In this document: piece by piece, positions 1-8,060 of the stretch
How the letters are laid out: every line of letters begins with the position of its first letter
How positions within the stretch are numbered: the stretch's first letter is position 1
Assembly (NCBI RefSeq): GCF_001429505.1
Contig: NZ_LMJW01000003.1
Span: 69,139 to 133,138 of the forward strand
Direction of reading: 5' to 3'
Length of the DNA: 64,000 bases
DNA from: Allobosea sp. Root483D1
GTDB taxonomy: Bacteria > Pseudomonadota > Alphaproteobacteria > Rhizobiales > Beijerinckiaceae
Position numbers and translations under genes: made by a program
The notes under the pieces: generated by a model
Seen by the model: only the letters and a program-made list of their open reading frames with translations
What the model was told of the DNA's origin: nothing
The model's database searches: none

Positions 1-1
1 C

Positions 2-82
2 AAGGGCGGGCCATCAGCCTATGCCGGCAACATCGCCGCCATCCGCAAGGCGGCGGAGGCGGCGCGCGGCGACTGGGTTTGA
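2..82 (+). CDS. rpe: Ribulose-phosphate 3-epimerase, C-terminal end (partial)
   Basis: Only the last 26 codons are in the window, in the frame ending at TGA 80-82. The tail reads KGGPSAYAGNIAAIR followed by a short charged helix and ends in DWV. The pattern KGG..YA.NIAAIR is what follows the SAVF strand at the end of alphaproteobacterial Rpe, the pentose-phosphate/Calvin-cycle enzyme interconverting ribulose-5-phosphate and xylulose-5-phosphate. Finding it shortly before purB fits the rpe-purB neighbourhood common in Rhizobiales. The identification rests on a short tail and on context, so another protein cannot be fully excluded. Confidence 0.7.
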   Translation, partial: KGGPSAYAGNIAAIRKAAEAARGDWV

Positions 83-89
83 GCAAAGC

Positions 90-194
90 GTCATGCTCGG
101 GCTTGACCCGAGCATCTCAGACCGGAAGAGGCTCCCATAGCGCCCTCTCGTCACGAGATTCTCGGGTCTACGCTTCGCTCCGCTCGGGAATGAC
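90..194. repeat. Palindromic intergenic repeat, family A copy 1
   Basis: Starts GTCATGCTCGGG and ends CTCGGGAATGAC, so the outer ends are inverted copies of each other. An inner hairpin, GCTCGGGcttgaCCCGAGC, sits at the left end. A second, shorter copy lies at 34396-34471. It sits just after the rpe stop. Repeats of this look are scattered between genes in many Rhizobiales genomes. Confidence 0.75.
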
Positions 195-203
195 GGCTTA
201 GTT

Positions 204-554
204 CTAAAGATCGATCGCGGCGAAGCCGCCATAGATCAGGCGCGTTCCGTCGAATGGCATCGGGTTGGCGCCCGGCTGCATGCGCGGATCTTCCATCAGC
301 TTCGCCCATCCGGCATCGCGCGCCTCCTTGCTCGGCCACTCGACCCAGGAGAAGACGACGACCTCGTCATCCTTGGCCGCGACGGCGCGATAGAAATCGG
401 TCTGCTTGCCGCGCGGAACATCGTCGCCCCAGGACTCGAAAACGCGCGTCGCGCCGTATTCCTTGAATAGCGGCGCGGCCTTGCGGGCATGCTCGGCATA
501 GGCCTCGCGATTGGCGGCAGGTACGGCTGCAACGAAACCATCGACATAGGACAT
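204..554 (-). CDS. DUF1428 (YbaA-like) family protein
   Basis: A 116-residue soluble protein starting MSYVDGFVAAVP. The opening YVDGF.A.VP, the central VFESWGDDVPRGK and the late WPSKEARDAGW are the hallmarks of the DUF1428/YbaA family, whose fold is a dimeric ferredoxin-like alpha/beta barrel. The length is typical. A strong AAGGAGG ribosome site precedes the ATG. The biochemical role of the family is not established. It stands alone on the minus strand between rpe and purB and is transcribed away from purB. Confidence 0.9.
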   Translation of the reverse strand: MSYVDGFVAAVPAANREAYAEHARKAAPLFKEYGATRVFESWGDDVPRGKQTDFYRAVAAKDDEVVVFSWVEWPSKEARDAGWAKLMEDPRMQPGANPMPFDGTRLIYGGFAAIDL

Positions 555-735
555 CGGTCTTTTCCTCCTTGGGTCTGTCGGCGCTCCACAAGCCAGGAGC
601 GCCCTGCCCAGCCGGCGCGGACGCTAGGCATGGCCAGGGCCCGAAGCTGTCAGCAGCGGCCTTCCGGCATTCCGTCGCGGGCCGCTACGTGCTAGCGAGC
701 CGGCAAGCCCTTTATTATCACGCCGCGAGCTCAGC

Positions 736-2043
736 ATGATCCCCCGCTATTCCCGCCCCGAGATGGTCGCGATCTGGGAGCCGCAGACGCGCTTCCGCAT
801 CTGGTTCGAAATCGAGGCGCACGCCACCGACAAGCTCGCCGAGCTCGGAGTCGTGCCGAAGGAAGCGGCCGCGACGATCTGGGCCAAGGCCAAGGACGCG
901 ACCTTCGATGTCGCCCGCATCGACGAGATCGAGCGCGTCACCAAGCACGACGTCATCGCCTTCCTGACCCATCTCGCCGAGATCGTCGGCCCCGAGGCTC
1001 GCTTCGTCCATCAGGGCATGACTTCCTCCGACGTGCTCGACACCACGCTCGCCGTCCAGCTCGCCCGCGCCGCCGACCTCCTGATCGCCGATGTCGACGC
1101 GCTGCTCGCCGCCATCAAGCGCCGGGCCTTCGAACACAAGCTGACGCCGACCATCGGCCGCTCGCACGGCATCCATGCCGAGCCGGTCACCTTCGGCCTC
1201 AAGCTCGCCCAGGCCTATGCCGAGTTCGATCGCTGCCGCGCCCGGCTCGTCGCCGCGCGCATTGAGATCGCGACCTGCGCGATTTCCGGCGCCGTCGGCA
1301 CCTTCGCCAATATCGACCCGCAGGTTGAGGAATACGTTGCGGAGAAGATGGGCCTGACGCCGGAGCCGGTCTCGACCCAGGTCATCCCGCGCGATCGCCA
1401 CGCCATGTTCTTCGCCACGCTCGGCGTCGTCGCCTCCAGCGTCGAGCGCCTCGCCACCGAGATCCGCCATCTCCAGCGCACCGAGGTCTACGAAGCCGAG
1501 GAGTATTTCTCGCCGGGCCAGAAGGGCTCCTCGGCGATGCCGCACAAGCGCAATCCCGTCCTGACCGAGAACCTGACCGGCCTCGCCCGTCTCGTGCGCG
1601 GCATGGTCACCCCGGCGCTGGAGAACGTCGCGCTCTGGCACGAGCGCGACATCTCACACTCCTCGGTCGAGCGTATGATCGGCCCCGATGCGACGGTGAC
1701 GCTCGATTTCGCCCTCGCCCGCCTGACAGGCGTCATCGACAAGCTGCTGATCTATCCGCAGAACATGCGGAAGAACCTCGACAAGCTTGGAGGCCTGCAC
1801 AATTCGCAGCGCGTCCTGCTCGCCTTGACCCAGGCCGGCGCCAGCCGCGAGGACAGCTATTCCATGGTCCAGCGCAACGCGATGCGCACCTGGGAGCACG
1901 GCGAGGACTTCCTCACCAACCTCAAGGCCGACAAGGACGTCACCGCGAAGCTCTCGGTGGCGCAACTGGAGGCGATGTTCGACGAGGGCTACCACTTCAA
2001 GCACGTCGACACGATCTTCCGCCGGGTGTTCGGGGAGGCGTGA
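736..2043 (+). CDS. purB: Adenylosuccinate lyase
   Basis: The 435-residue protein belongs to the fumarase/aspartase superfamily. It cleaves SAICAR to AICAR plus fumarate and adenylosuccinate to AMP plus fumarate, so it acts twice in purine synthesis. The start MIPRYSRPEMVAIW is the standard N-terminus of the short (Bacillus-type) PurB. TSSDVLDT near residue 95, GRSHGIHAEP near 140 and the signature GSSAMPHKRNP near 262-272 (flexible catalytic loop with the conserved Ser) are all intact. Length matches the family. The upstream ribosome site is weak. No other pur gene is within the window. Confidence 0.97.
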   Translation: MIPRYSRPEMVAIWEPQTRFRIWFEIEAHATDKLAELGVVPKEAAATIWAKAKDATFDVARIDEIERVTKHDVIAFLTHLAEIVGPEARFVHQGMTSSDVLDTTLAVQLARAADLLIADVDALLAAIKRRAFEHKLTPTIGRSHGIHAEPVTFGLKLAQAYAEFDRCRARLVAARIEIATCAISGAVGTFANIDPQVEEYVAEKMGLTPEPVSTQVIPRDRHAMFFATLGVVASSVERLATEIRHLQRTEVYEAEEYFSPGQKGSSAMPHKRNPVLTENLTGLARLVRGMVTPALENVALWHERDISHSSVERMIGPDATVTLDFALARLTGVIDKLLIYPQNMRKNLDKLGGLHNSQRVLLALTQAGASREDSYSMVQRNAMRTWEHGEDFLTNLKADKDVTAKLSVAQLEAMFDEGYHFKHVDTIFRRVFGEA

Positions 2044-2086
2044 CGCGCCTGCTGGACTTCACGCGACGCGACCCTATCTAGCGGCC

Positions 2087-2647
2087 ATGAAAACCTCCGA
2101 CACCGACATCCTGATCGTCCCCGGCTGGTCGGGCTCCGGCCCCGACCATTGGCAGAGCCGCTGGGAAGCAAAGCTGGCCACCGCTCGCCGCGTCGAGCAG
2201 GAGGACTGGTACAAGCCGACCCGCGACGGCTGGGCGAACCGCATCGTCGCCGCCGTGCGCGCCGCGACGAGGCCGGTCGTCATCGTCGCCCATTCGGCCG
2301 GGGTCAGCGCGGTCGCGCATGCCGCCGAGCATCTGAAGCCGCATGAGGTCACCGGCGCCTTCCTGGTCGCGCCGGCCTCCGAGCGCGCCAAGCGCGCCAT
2401 CCCCGGCATGGCCGACGATTTCACCGCGATCCCACGAAAGCCCCTGCCCTTCCGCTCGGTGCTGATCGCCAGCGCGACGGACCCCTATTGCACGCCGGAC
2501 GAGGCCAAGGCGCTCGCCGAGGCCTGGGGCTCGGAGTTCGTCGACGCCGGCGACAGCGGCCATCTCAACACCGAATCCGGCCACGGCCCCTGGCCGGACG
2601 GCCTGCTGCGCTTCGCCGGCTTCATGAAGAGCCTGACGGTGGCGTGA
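2087..2647 (+). CDS. RBBP9/YdeN-type alpha/beta hydrolase
   Basis: A 186-residue single-domain serine hydrolase. The N-terminus carries the family motif GWSGSGPDHWQS around residues 13-24. The nucleophile elbow is H-S-A-G with Ser70, and the acid is probably Asp132 in SATDPYC. The catalytic His159 lies in GDSGHLN. This triad and length are typical of RBBP9/YdeN hydrolases, cytoplasmic enzymes whose physiological substrates are mostly unknown. It starts 43 bases after purB on the same strand and may be co-transcribed with it. No signal peptide is visible. Confidence 0.9.
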   Translation: MKTSDTDILIVPGWSGSGPDHWQSRWEAKLATARRVEQEDWYKPTRDGWANRIVAAVRAATRPVVIVAHSAGVSAVAHAAEHLKPHEVTGAFLVAPASERAKRAIPGMADDFTAIPRKPLPFRSVLIASATDPYCTPDEAKALAEAWGSEFVDAGDSGHLNTESGHGPWPDGLLRFAGFMKSLTVA

Positions 2648-2710
2648 GTGGAGTGGGGTCGCGTGGCGACCCGCCAGCTACCCTGGCGTGAGACGGCCCC
2701 GGGCTTGGAT

Positions 2711-3805
2711 TCAGGCTGCCCTGGCGAGAACCGCCTGTCCCTTGCCCGCAGCCTTGGCAGCATAGAGCGCTCGATCTGCCGCTTCCTTGATCCGTTGCCC
2801 GTCGACGGCGCCTTCCGTCTCCACGACCTCGACCCCGATGGAGATTCCGACGATCGCCGGCGCCCCCAGCACGGCATAAGGCAGCCCGACCAGCGCGACG
2901 GCCCTGTCGGCGATCGCCTTCGCCGCCACCGCATTGGCCGCGGGCAGGATCGCGGCGAACTCGTCTCCGCCGAGGCGCACCAGAGTGTCGCCAGCCCTCA
3001 GCATGCTCGACAGCCGCGCCGCGACCTGGCGCAGGAGCTCATCGCCGGCGGCGTGGCCGAGGCGATCGTTCACCGCCTTGAAACCATCGAGATCGAGCAG
3101 TAGCAGGGCGAAGTCGCCACCCATCGCGGCCTCGGCGAGCGCCTCGTCGAAGGCACGCCGGTTGGCAAGGCCGGTCAAGGGATCGCGCCTCGCGGCAGCA
3201 TCGAGCTCACGTTCGGCGATGAGAAGCGCCTCGACCTGGCCGACGATATGGCGCGACGACTCGTAGATCGACAAAAGATAGAGCGCGAACAGGCCCGCAA
3301 GGCCGATCCGGACCGGGTCACCGGACAGCAGCAGCATCGCGATCAGCACACTCAGCGCGATGGTCGAAAGCGTCGCGCAAAGCCAGTAGCGCAGGGTGCG
3401 GGCGCAGGAACCGGCGGTCAGCGCCATCGTCAGGCCGACCGCCAGGATTTCGCCATTGGTCCACTCGGCCGCGAAGACCCTGACCGTCAGGAGGGCTATG
3501 CCGATCGTGAACGCCAGCGCCGGAAGGGAATAGGCGCGCTCCCAGCGGCGCGCCTGCTCCAGCGTCATCGGCTTCGGCGCCAGGCGCCGGTAGGCCAGGA
3601 CGCCGGCGATGCGGGCGAGGCTGGTGACGACCGCGACGCAAAAGATCGCCCACGTCCAGGCATCGCCAGTTTCACTGGCGATGAGGGCTGTTCCCGCGAC
3701 GAAACACACGGTCACGAAGCCGATCTGAGGCAGGGCGTTGAACAGACGAGAGATGATCTCGGCTTCGACCGTCGCCGGCAGGGAATGACTTCGCGCTCTG
3801 AACAT
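2711..3805 (-). CDS. Membrane-bound diguanylate cyclase (GGDEF)
   Basis: A 364-residue protein. Residues about 25-185 form roughly six hydrophobic segments, an integral membrane sensor region I cannot assign to a named sensor family. The GGDEF domain begins around residue 205 (RRDPLTGLANRRAF) and has the active-site GGDEF intact at 279-283. The inhibitory-site motif RAGD lies at 270-273, exactly five residues upstream. The protein should therefore make cyclic di-GMP from two GTP and be product-inhibited. No EAL domain follows. It is convergent with the hydrolase gene and stands alone on its strand. Confidence 0.93.
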   Translation of the reverse strand: MFRARSHSLPATVEAEIISRLFNALPQIGFVTVCFVAGTALIASETGDAWTWAIFCVAVVTSLARIAGVLAYRRLAPKPMTLEQARRWERAYSLPALAFTIGIALLTVRVFAAEWTNGEILAVGLTMALTAGSCARTLRYWLCATLSTIALSVLIAMLLLSGDPVRIGLAGLFALYLLSIYESSRHIVGQVEALLIAERELDAAARRDPLTGLANRRAFDEALAEAAMGGDFALLLLDLDGFKAVNDRLGHAAGDELLRQVAARLSSMLRAGDTLVRLGGDEFAAILPAANAVAAKAIADRAVALVGLPYAVLGAPAIVGISIGVEVVETEGAVDGQRIKEAADRALYAAKAAGKGQAVLARAA

Positions 3806-3980
3806 CGGGCTCCCACATCTCGGGAGACGATATCCGTCAGGCGTTAAGGACCAGATTTCGATTTTGCTTCAAATGCCTCGTAGGCACGGGGTCGCAGGGG
3901 CCGCACGGCCCGTCGCCCGCCTGAGTTGAGGACCGTGCCAGGTGTTCCCGAGAGGTCCGGGAGCTTCCAGAGCCGCCTTG

Positions 3981-4631
3981 TCAGCCCGCCGATGTAGCGG
4001 TGAAGACCGCCAACTGAGCCTCGAAAGCCCGCTTGTAGGCCGGCCGCGCTTCGGCGCGGGCGACATAGGCGGCAAGGTTCGGCCGCTCTTCCAGCAAGCC
4101 CGAACCCTGCAGCCTGCGCAGCACCGTCACCATCAAGAGATCACCGGCGCTGAACGCGCCATCGAGCCAGTCTGCATCGCCGAGGTGGTTGGAGAGGCCT
4201 TCGAGCCGTTTGCGTATGATGCCGTCGAGGGCGCCCAGGCGCTCCTCGTACCATGGCTTGTCGCGTTCGAGGATCATGGCCAGGGTCCGGTCGAAGATCG
4301 GCGGCTCCAGCGTGTTGAGTGCCGCGAACATCCACATGATCGCGCGCGACCGGGCATTCGCCTCGTTCGGCAGCAGGCCGGCATGGCGTTCCGCGATATG
4401 GAGCACGATCGCTCCCGACTCAAACAGGGAAAGGTCGCCGTCCTCATAGGTCGGAATCTGCCCGAAAGGCTGAAGCGCGAGATGCGCCGGCTCCTTCATC
4501 GTCTTGAACGACAGAAGGCGGACCTCATAGGGCTGGCCGGCTTCCTCGAGCGCCCAGCGCAGGCGCATGTCGCGCGCCAGGCCGTTGCCACGATCGGGAG
4601 AGCGTTCGAAGGCGGTGATGGTGGCGGTCAT
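3981..4631 (-). CDS. Glutathione S-transferase family protein
   Basis: The reading frame continues upstream, but the start MTATITAFERSP at 4631 has GGGAG six bases before it and matches the family N-terminus, giving 216 residues. The N-terminal thioredoxin-like half contains LRWALEEAGQPYEV and FGQIPTYEDGDLSLFESGAI, the glutathione-binding cis-Pro and Glu-Ser motifs. An all-helical C-terminal half includes the late GDLLM segment. These are soluble enzymes that conjugate or isomerise with glutathione; the substrate cannot be read from sequence. It ends upstream of no other minus gene, so it is probably monocistronic. Confidence 0.92.
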   Translation of the reverse strand: MTATITAFERSPDRGNGLARDMRLRWALEEAGQPYEVRLLSFKTMKEPAHLALQPFGQIPTYEDGDLSLFESGAIVLHIAERHAGLLPNEANARSRAIMWMFAALNTLEPPIFDRTLAMILERDKPWYEERLGALDGIIRKRLEGLSNHLGDADWLDGAFSAGDLLMVTVLRRLQGSGLLEERPNLAAYVARAEARPAYKRAFEAQLAVFTATSAG

Positions 4632-4760
4632 CGGCGGCTCCCATGATTGTTTCGCGCTTGCAGCCGGAGGACGAACAACCATCGCGCCTCCCGACAATGC
4701 GCCTCGTTTTTCCCGACCACTGGATTTCGCGATCCGGCGCGGCCCCAGGAAAAATCGCCA

Positions 4761-4795
4761 AAGAAAAACCCGCCCCGGATCGCTCCGGAGCGGGC
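4761..4795 (-). terminator. Rho-independent terminator of the liv operon
   Basis: On the minus strand an 11-bp stem (CCCGCTCCGGA pairing with TCCGGGGCGGG, one G-U pair) with loop GCGA is followed at once by TTTTTCTTT. It lies 30-60 bases after the livJ stop, so it ends the liv transcript. Confidence 0.9.
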
Positions 4796-4827
4796 TCTGT
4801 CTCACGCCGTGAGGCGATCAGCGACGA

Positions 4828-5943
4828 TCAGTTCTCGACATAGCCGATCTTGCCGTCGGCACCCTTCTTCCAGGTGTAGACGGTGTAGTCCGGGCGGGTG
4901 ATGTCGCCCTTCTTGTCGAAGCCGATCTTGCCGATGACCGTGTCGACCGGCTGGCCGCCATGCAGCGCCGCGGCGATCTTCTTGGGATCGACCGAGTTCG
5001 CGCGCTTGGCGCCTTCGGCCATGATCTGGACCGCGGCGTAGCTGTAGAGCGTGTAGGCTTCCGGCTTGAACTTGCGGGCCTCGAACTTCTTCAGGACCGC
5101 AGCGGCCTCCGGACGCTTCTGCGGATCCGGCGGGAAGGTCATCAGCGTGCCTTCGACGCCGGGGCCGCCGATCGTGGCGAACTCGTCGGTGGTGATGCCG
5201 TCGCCGGAGATCAGCACGGTCTTCAGGCCCTGGTCGCGCATCTGGCGCACGATCAGGCCGCCCTCGGTGTGCAGGCCACCCCAGTAGAGGTAGTCGGCGC
5301 CCGTCGACTTCAGCTTCGAGATCAGCGCCGAGAAGTCCTTCTCGCCGGCGTTGACGCCTTCATAGAGCACGTCCTTGACGCCGGCCTTAGTCAGGCCCTT
5401 GCGGGTCTCGTCGGCGAGGCCCTGGCCATAGGTCGTCTTGTCGTGGACGATGGCGATCTTCTTGCCCTTGAGGTTCTTGGCGATGTATTCCGCCGCCACC
5501 GAACCCTGCTGGTCGTCGCGGCCGCAGGTGCGGAACACGTTCCAGAGGCCACGCTCGGTGATCTTCGGGTTGGTCGCCGAGGGGCTGATCATCAGGATGC
5601 CGTTCTCGGCATAGACTTCCGACGCCGGCATGGTGACGCCGGAGTTGAAGTGGCCGAGCACCATCTTGACGCCGTCGCCGACGAACTTGTTGGCGACGGA
5701 GACGCCTTGCTTCGGATCCGAGACGTCGTCACCGAGGACGACCTGGATCTTCTGGCCCAGGATGCCGCCGGCGGCGTTGATGTCTTCCGCAGCCTGTTCC
5801 GCCCCGTTCTTCAGCTGCGCGCCGAACGCCGCATTCGGACCCGTGATCGGGCCGCCGACGCCGAGCTTGATCTGTGCGTTCGCTACGCCAGAAAAGGCGA
5901 GGACCGCGCCAAGGGCAATACCGCCCAAGAGCAGCTTCTTCAT
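4828..5943 (-). CDS. livJ: Branched-chain amino acid ABC transporter substrate-binding protein
   Basis: The start MKKLLLGGIALGAVLAF at 5943 follows a GGGAG ribosome site and begins a classic signal peptide cut after GVANA, giving 371 residues. The frame is open further upstream but that part lacks family character. The mature protein is a type I periplasmic binding protein (Leu/Ile/Val-binding): IKLGVGGPITGPNAAFGAQ opens the first lobe, and GHFNSGVTMPASEVYAENG and LISPSATNPK.TERG form the ligand pocket region. It captures branched-chain or related amino acids in the periplasm and delivers them to LivHM. It is the last gene of the operon, with its own leader of about 145 bases. Confidence 0.95.
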   Translation of the reverse strand: MKKLLLGGIALGAVLAFSGVANAQIKLGVGGPITGPNAAFGAQLKNGAEQAAEDINAAGGILGQKIQVVLGDDVSDPKQGVSVANKFVGDGVKMVLGHFNSGVTMPASEVYAENGILMISPSATNPKITERGLWNVFRTCGRDDQQGSVAAEYIAKNLKGKKIAIVHDKTTYGQGLADETRKGLTKAGVKDVLYEGVNAGEKDFSALISKLKSTGADYLYWGGLHTEGGLIVRQMRDQGLKTVLISGDGITTDEFATIGGPGVEGTLMTFPPDPQKRPEAAAVLKKFEARKFKPEAYTLYSYAAVQIMAEGAKRANSVDPKKIAAALHGGQPVDTVIGKIGFDKKGDITRPDYTVYTWKKGADGKIGYVEN

Positions 5944-6089
5944 GCGTTGTGACTCCCCTGTGAGTATATTACGGGCCGGTTTGGCCGTCCCGTCTCGGCG
6001 CGTGGTGCCACCGTGAAACGCAGTCTTGCGCTTTTTCGCGGTGCTGTCACGCGGCAAGCCCCGTGAACTTTGGTTGTGTTTTCGGCGCC

Positions 6090-6443
6090 TTAAGTGCTCT
6101 CGCGAGCCCTCCAGGTGAAGGGACCGGTGCGCTCGTAGAGCCAGCGATATTGCGTCGTCATCTGACGCGCCCGGTTGTAGCGCCAGCCGGCGAAGCTGAA
6201 GGCGAACAGCACGATCGTGTCGGCGATGTAGTAGTGCGCCGACAACAGCGTCGCCTCGAACAGGGCGAAGTGGATGAAGCGGATCACCAGCCCGAGGATC
6301 GCCGTATAGATGACAAGTTGCACGGGCGGGCGCCAGGTGATCGCCACCGCCCGGCCCGTCATCCAGGCGGCCCAGCCGCCCATCGCCACGGTGACCAGCA
6401 GGAAGAGCCAGATGGTCGGCTCCTCATAGAGAATGCCCTGCAT
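6090..6443 (-). CDS. Small membrane protein of the liv operon (DUF6867-like)
   Basis: A 117-residue protein with two adjacent ATG codons; the second (6443) has the better spacing from GGAG. Three to four hydrophobic segments are visible: residues about 12-28, 42-60 and 68-86. The C-terminus is basic and aromatic (RYNRARQMTTQYRWLYERTG). I recall proteins like this as DUF6867, found beside liv genes in Rhizobiales, with no known function. It lies between livF and livJ on the same strand, 25 bases after livF, so it is surely in the operon. A role in assembling or regulating the transporter is only inference. Confidence 0.8.
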   Translation of the reverse strand: MQGILYEEPTIWLFLLVTVAMGGWAAWMTGRAVAITWRPPVQLVIYTAILGLVIRFIHFALFEATLLSAHYYIADTIVLFAFSFAGWRYNRARQMTTQYRWLYERTGPFTWRAREST

Positions 6444-6471
6444 CATCGTGCTCCGTTCAAGCCCGCGCCGT

Positions 6472-7227
6472 TCAATGCCGGCCGCCTTCGAGATAGGCCG
6501 CCCGCACCTGCGGATTGGCGAGCAGCTCCTTGCCGGTGCCGCTCATGGTGATGACGCCGTTGACCATGACATAACCGCGATGAGCAAGCTTGAGCGCGTG
6601 GAAGGCGTTCTGCTCGACCAGGAACACAGTCAGCCCCTGGCTGCGGTTGAGCTCGCGGATCGCCTCGAAGATCTGCTTCACGATCAGCGGCGCGAGACCG
6701 AGCGAGGGCTCGTCGAGCATCAGCAGCTTCGGCCGCGCCATCAAGGCGCGCGCGATCGCCACCATCTGCTGCTCGCCGCCCGAAAGCGTGCCGCCGCGCT
6801 GCTGCAGGCGCTCCTTCACGCGCGGGAAGAGCACGCAGATCTTTTCGAGGTCCTCCTCGAAATGCTGCATGCCGGCGACCGCGGCGCCCATCTGCAGGTT
6901 CTCGAACACGGTCATGCGCGGGAAGATGCGCCGCCCTTCCGGCGACTGCGCGATCCCGAGGCGTGCGATCTCGTGGCTCGGCATCCGCGTGATGTCGCGC
7001 CCCTCATAGGTTATGGTGCCCTCGCGGGCCTGCGGAGTACCGAAGATCGTCATCATAAGCGTCGACTTGCCGGCGCCGTTGGCGCCGATCATCGTCACGA
7101 TCTCGCCCTGACGGACATCGACGTCGACGCCCTTCAGCGCGATGATCTTGCCGTAATAGGTCTTGACGCCGCGAACGGCCAGGAGCGGTGCGGTTTGAAC
7201 GCCCGAGAGCGGCTCTGCCTCGCTCAT
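6472..7227 (-). CDS. livF: Branched-chain amino acid ABC transporter ATP-binding protein LivF
   Basis: A 251-residue cytoplasmic ABC ATPase. Walker A is GANGAGKST near residue 52, the signature GTLSGGEQQMVAIARAL near 145 and Walker B KLLMLDEPSLGLAP just after. The LSPEGRRIFPRMTVFENLQMGA-type stretch (here QSPEGRRIFPRM) is specific to LivF. It powers import together with LivG. The gene start overlaps the livG stop by four bases (ATGA), indicating translational coupling, and a GGAGGT ribosome site lies in the end of livG. Confidence 0.97.
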   Translation of the reverse strand: MSEAEPLSGVQTAPLLAVRGVKTYYGKIIALKGVDVDVRQGEIVTMIGANGAGKSTLMMTIFGTPQAREGTITYEGRDITRMPSHEIARLGIAQSPEGRRIFPRMTVFENLQMGAAVAGMQHFEEDLEKICVLFPRVKERLQQRGGTLSGGEQQMVAIARALMARPKLLMLDEPSLGLAPLIVKQIFEAIRELNRSQGLTVFLVEQNAFHALKLAHRGYVMVNGVITMSGTGKELLANPQVRAAYLEGGRH

Positions 7228-8060
7228 AGGCCGACCTCCGCTTCCACCTGCTCGACCTCTTCGTCCTCGACGCCGAGATAGGCGGCGATCACCTTCGGAT
7301 CGGCCTGCACCTCGGCCGGCGTGCCGTCAGCGATCTTGGTGCCATAGTCGAGCACCACGACATGGTCCGAGATTTCCATCACCACCGACATGTCGTGTTC
7401 GATCAGGAGCAGCGCCGTGCCGTGGTCCTTGCGGATCGACAGCAGGAGGTTGTTGAGGTCGAGGCTTTCGCGCGGGTTGAGGCCGGCGGCCGGTTCGTCG
7501 AGGCAGAGCAGCACAGGATCGGTGCACATGGCGCGGGCGATCTCCAGCCGGCGCTGGTCGCCATAGGGCAAATCCGCTGCCGGGTCGTCGGCGCGATGGA
7601 CGAGATTGATCTTCTCCAGCCAAGTCTTGGCCTTCTCGATCGCCTCCTTCTCGCGCGCCTTGTAGCCGCCGATGCCGAGCACGCCGAGAAAGGTGAAGCC
7701 CGAGGCGATCATCAGCGGATTGTGCTGCGCGACCAGAAGGTTCTCCAGCACCGTCATGCCGCCGAACAGGCGGATGTTCTGGAAGGTGCGGGCGACCTTG
7801 GCCTTCCAGGCGATCCGGAAGTCCGGCATGCGCTCGAGCAGATGGCTTTCGCCACTGTCGTGGGTCAGCGAGATCATGCCCTCGGTCGGCTTGTAGAAGC
7901 CGGTGATGCAGTTGAACACCGTGGTCTTGCCGGCGCCGTTGGGGCCGATCAGCGCGGTGATATCGCCCTTGCGGGCCGCGAAGGAGAGGTCGTTGACGGC
8001 GGTCAGGCCGCCGAAGCGCATCGTCAGATGCTCGACCTGGAGAAGCGGCTTGGTCGTCAT
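7224..8060 (-). CDS. livG: Branched-chain amino acid ABC transporter ATP-binding protein LivG
   Basis: A 278-residue ABC ATPase. Walker A GPNGAGKTT lies near residue 39, the LivG-typical VARTFQNIRLFGGMTVLENLLVA near 90, and the signature is the shortened DLPYGDQRRLEIARAM. Walker B is LLCLDEPAAGLNP. The C-terminus (YLGVEDEEVEQVEAEVGL) is a longer acidic tail than LivG usually has. LivG pairs with LivF on the inner face of the LivHM pore. Its ATG overlaps the livM stop and its stop overlaps livF, so the three are tightly coupled. Confidence 0.97.
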   Translation of the reverse strand: MTTKPLLQVEHLTMRFGGLTAVNDLSFAARKGDITALIGPNGAGKTTVFNCITGFYKPTEGMISLTHDSGESHLLERMPDFRIAWKAKVARTFQNIRLFGGMTVLENLLVAQHNPLMIASGFTFLGVLGIGGYKAREKEAIEKAKTWLEKINLVHRADDPAADLPYGDQRRLEIARAMCTDPVLLCLDEPAAGLNPRESLDLNNLLLSIRKDHGTALLLIEHDMSVVMEISDHVVVLDYGTKIADGTPAEVQADPKVIAAYLGVEDEEVEQVEAEVGL

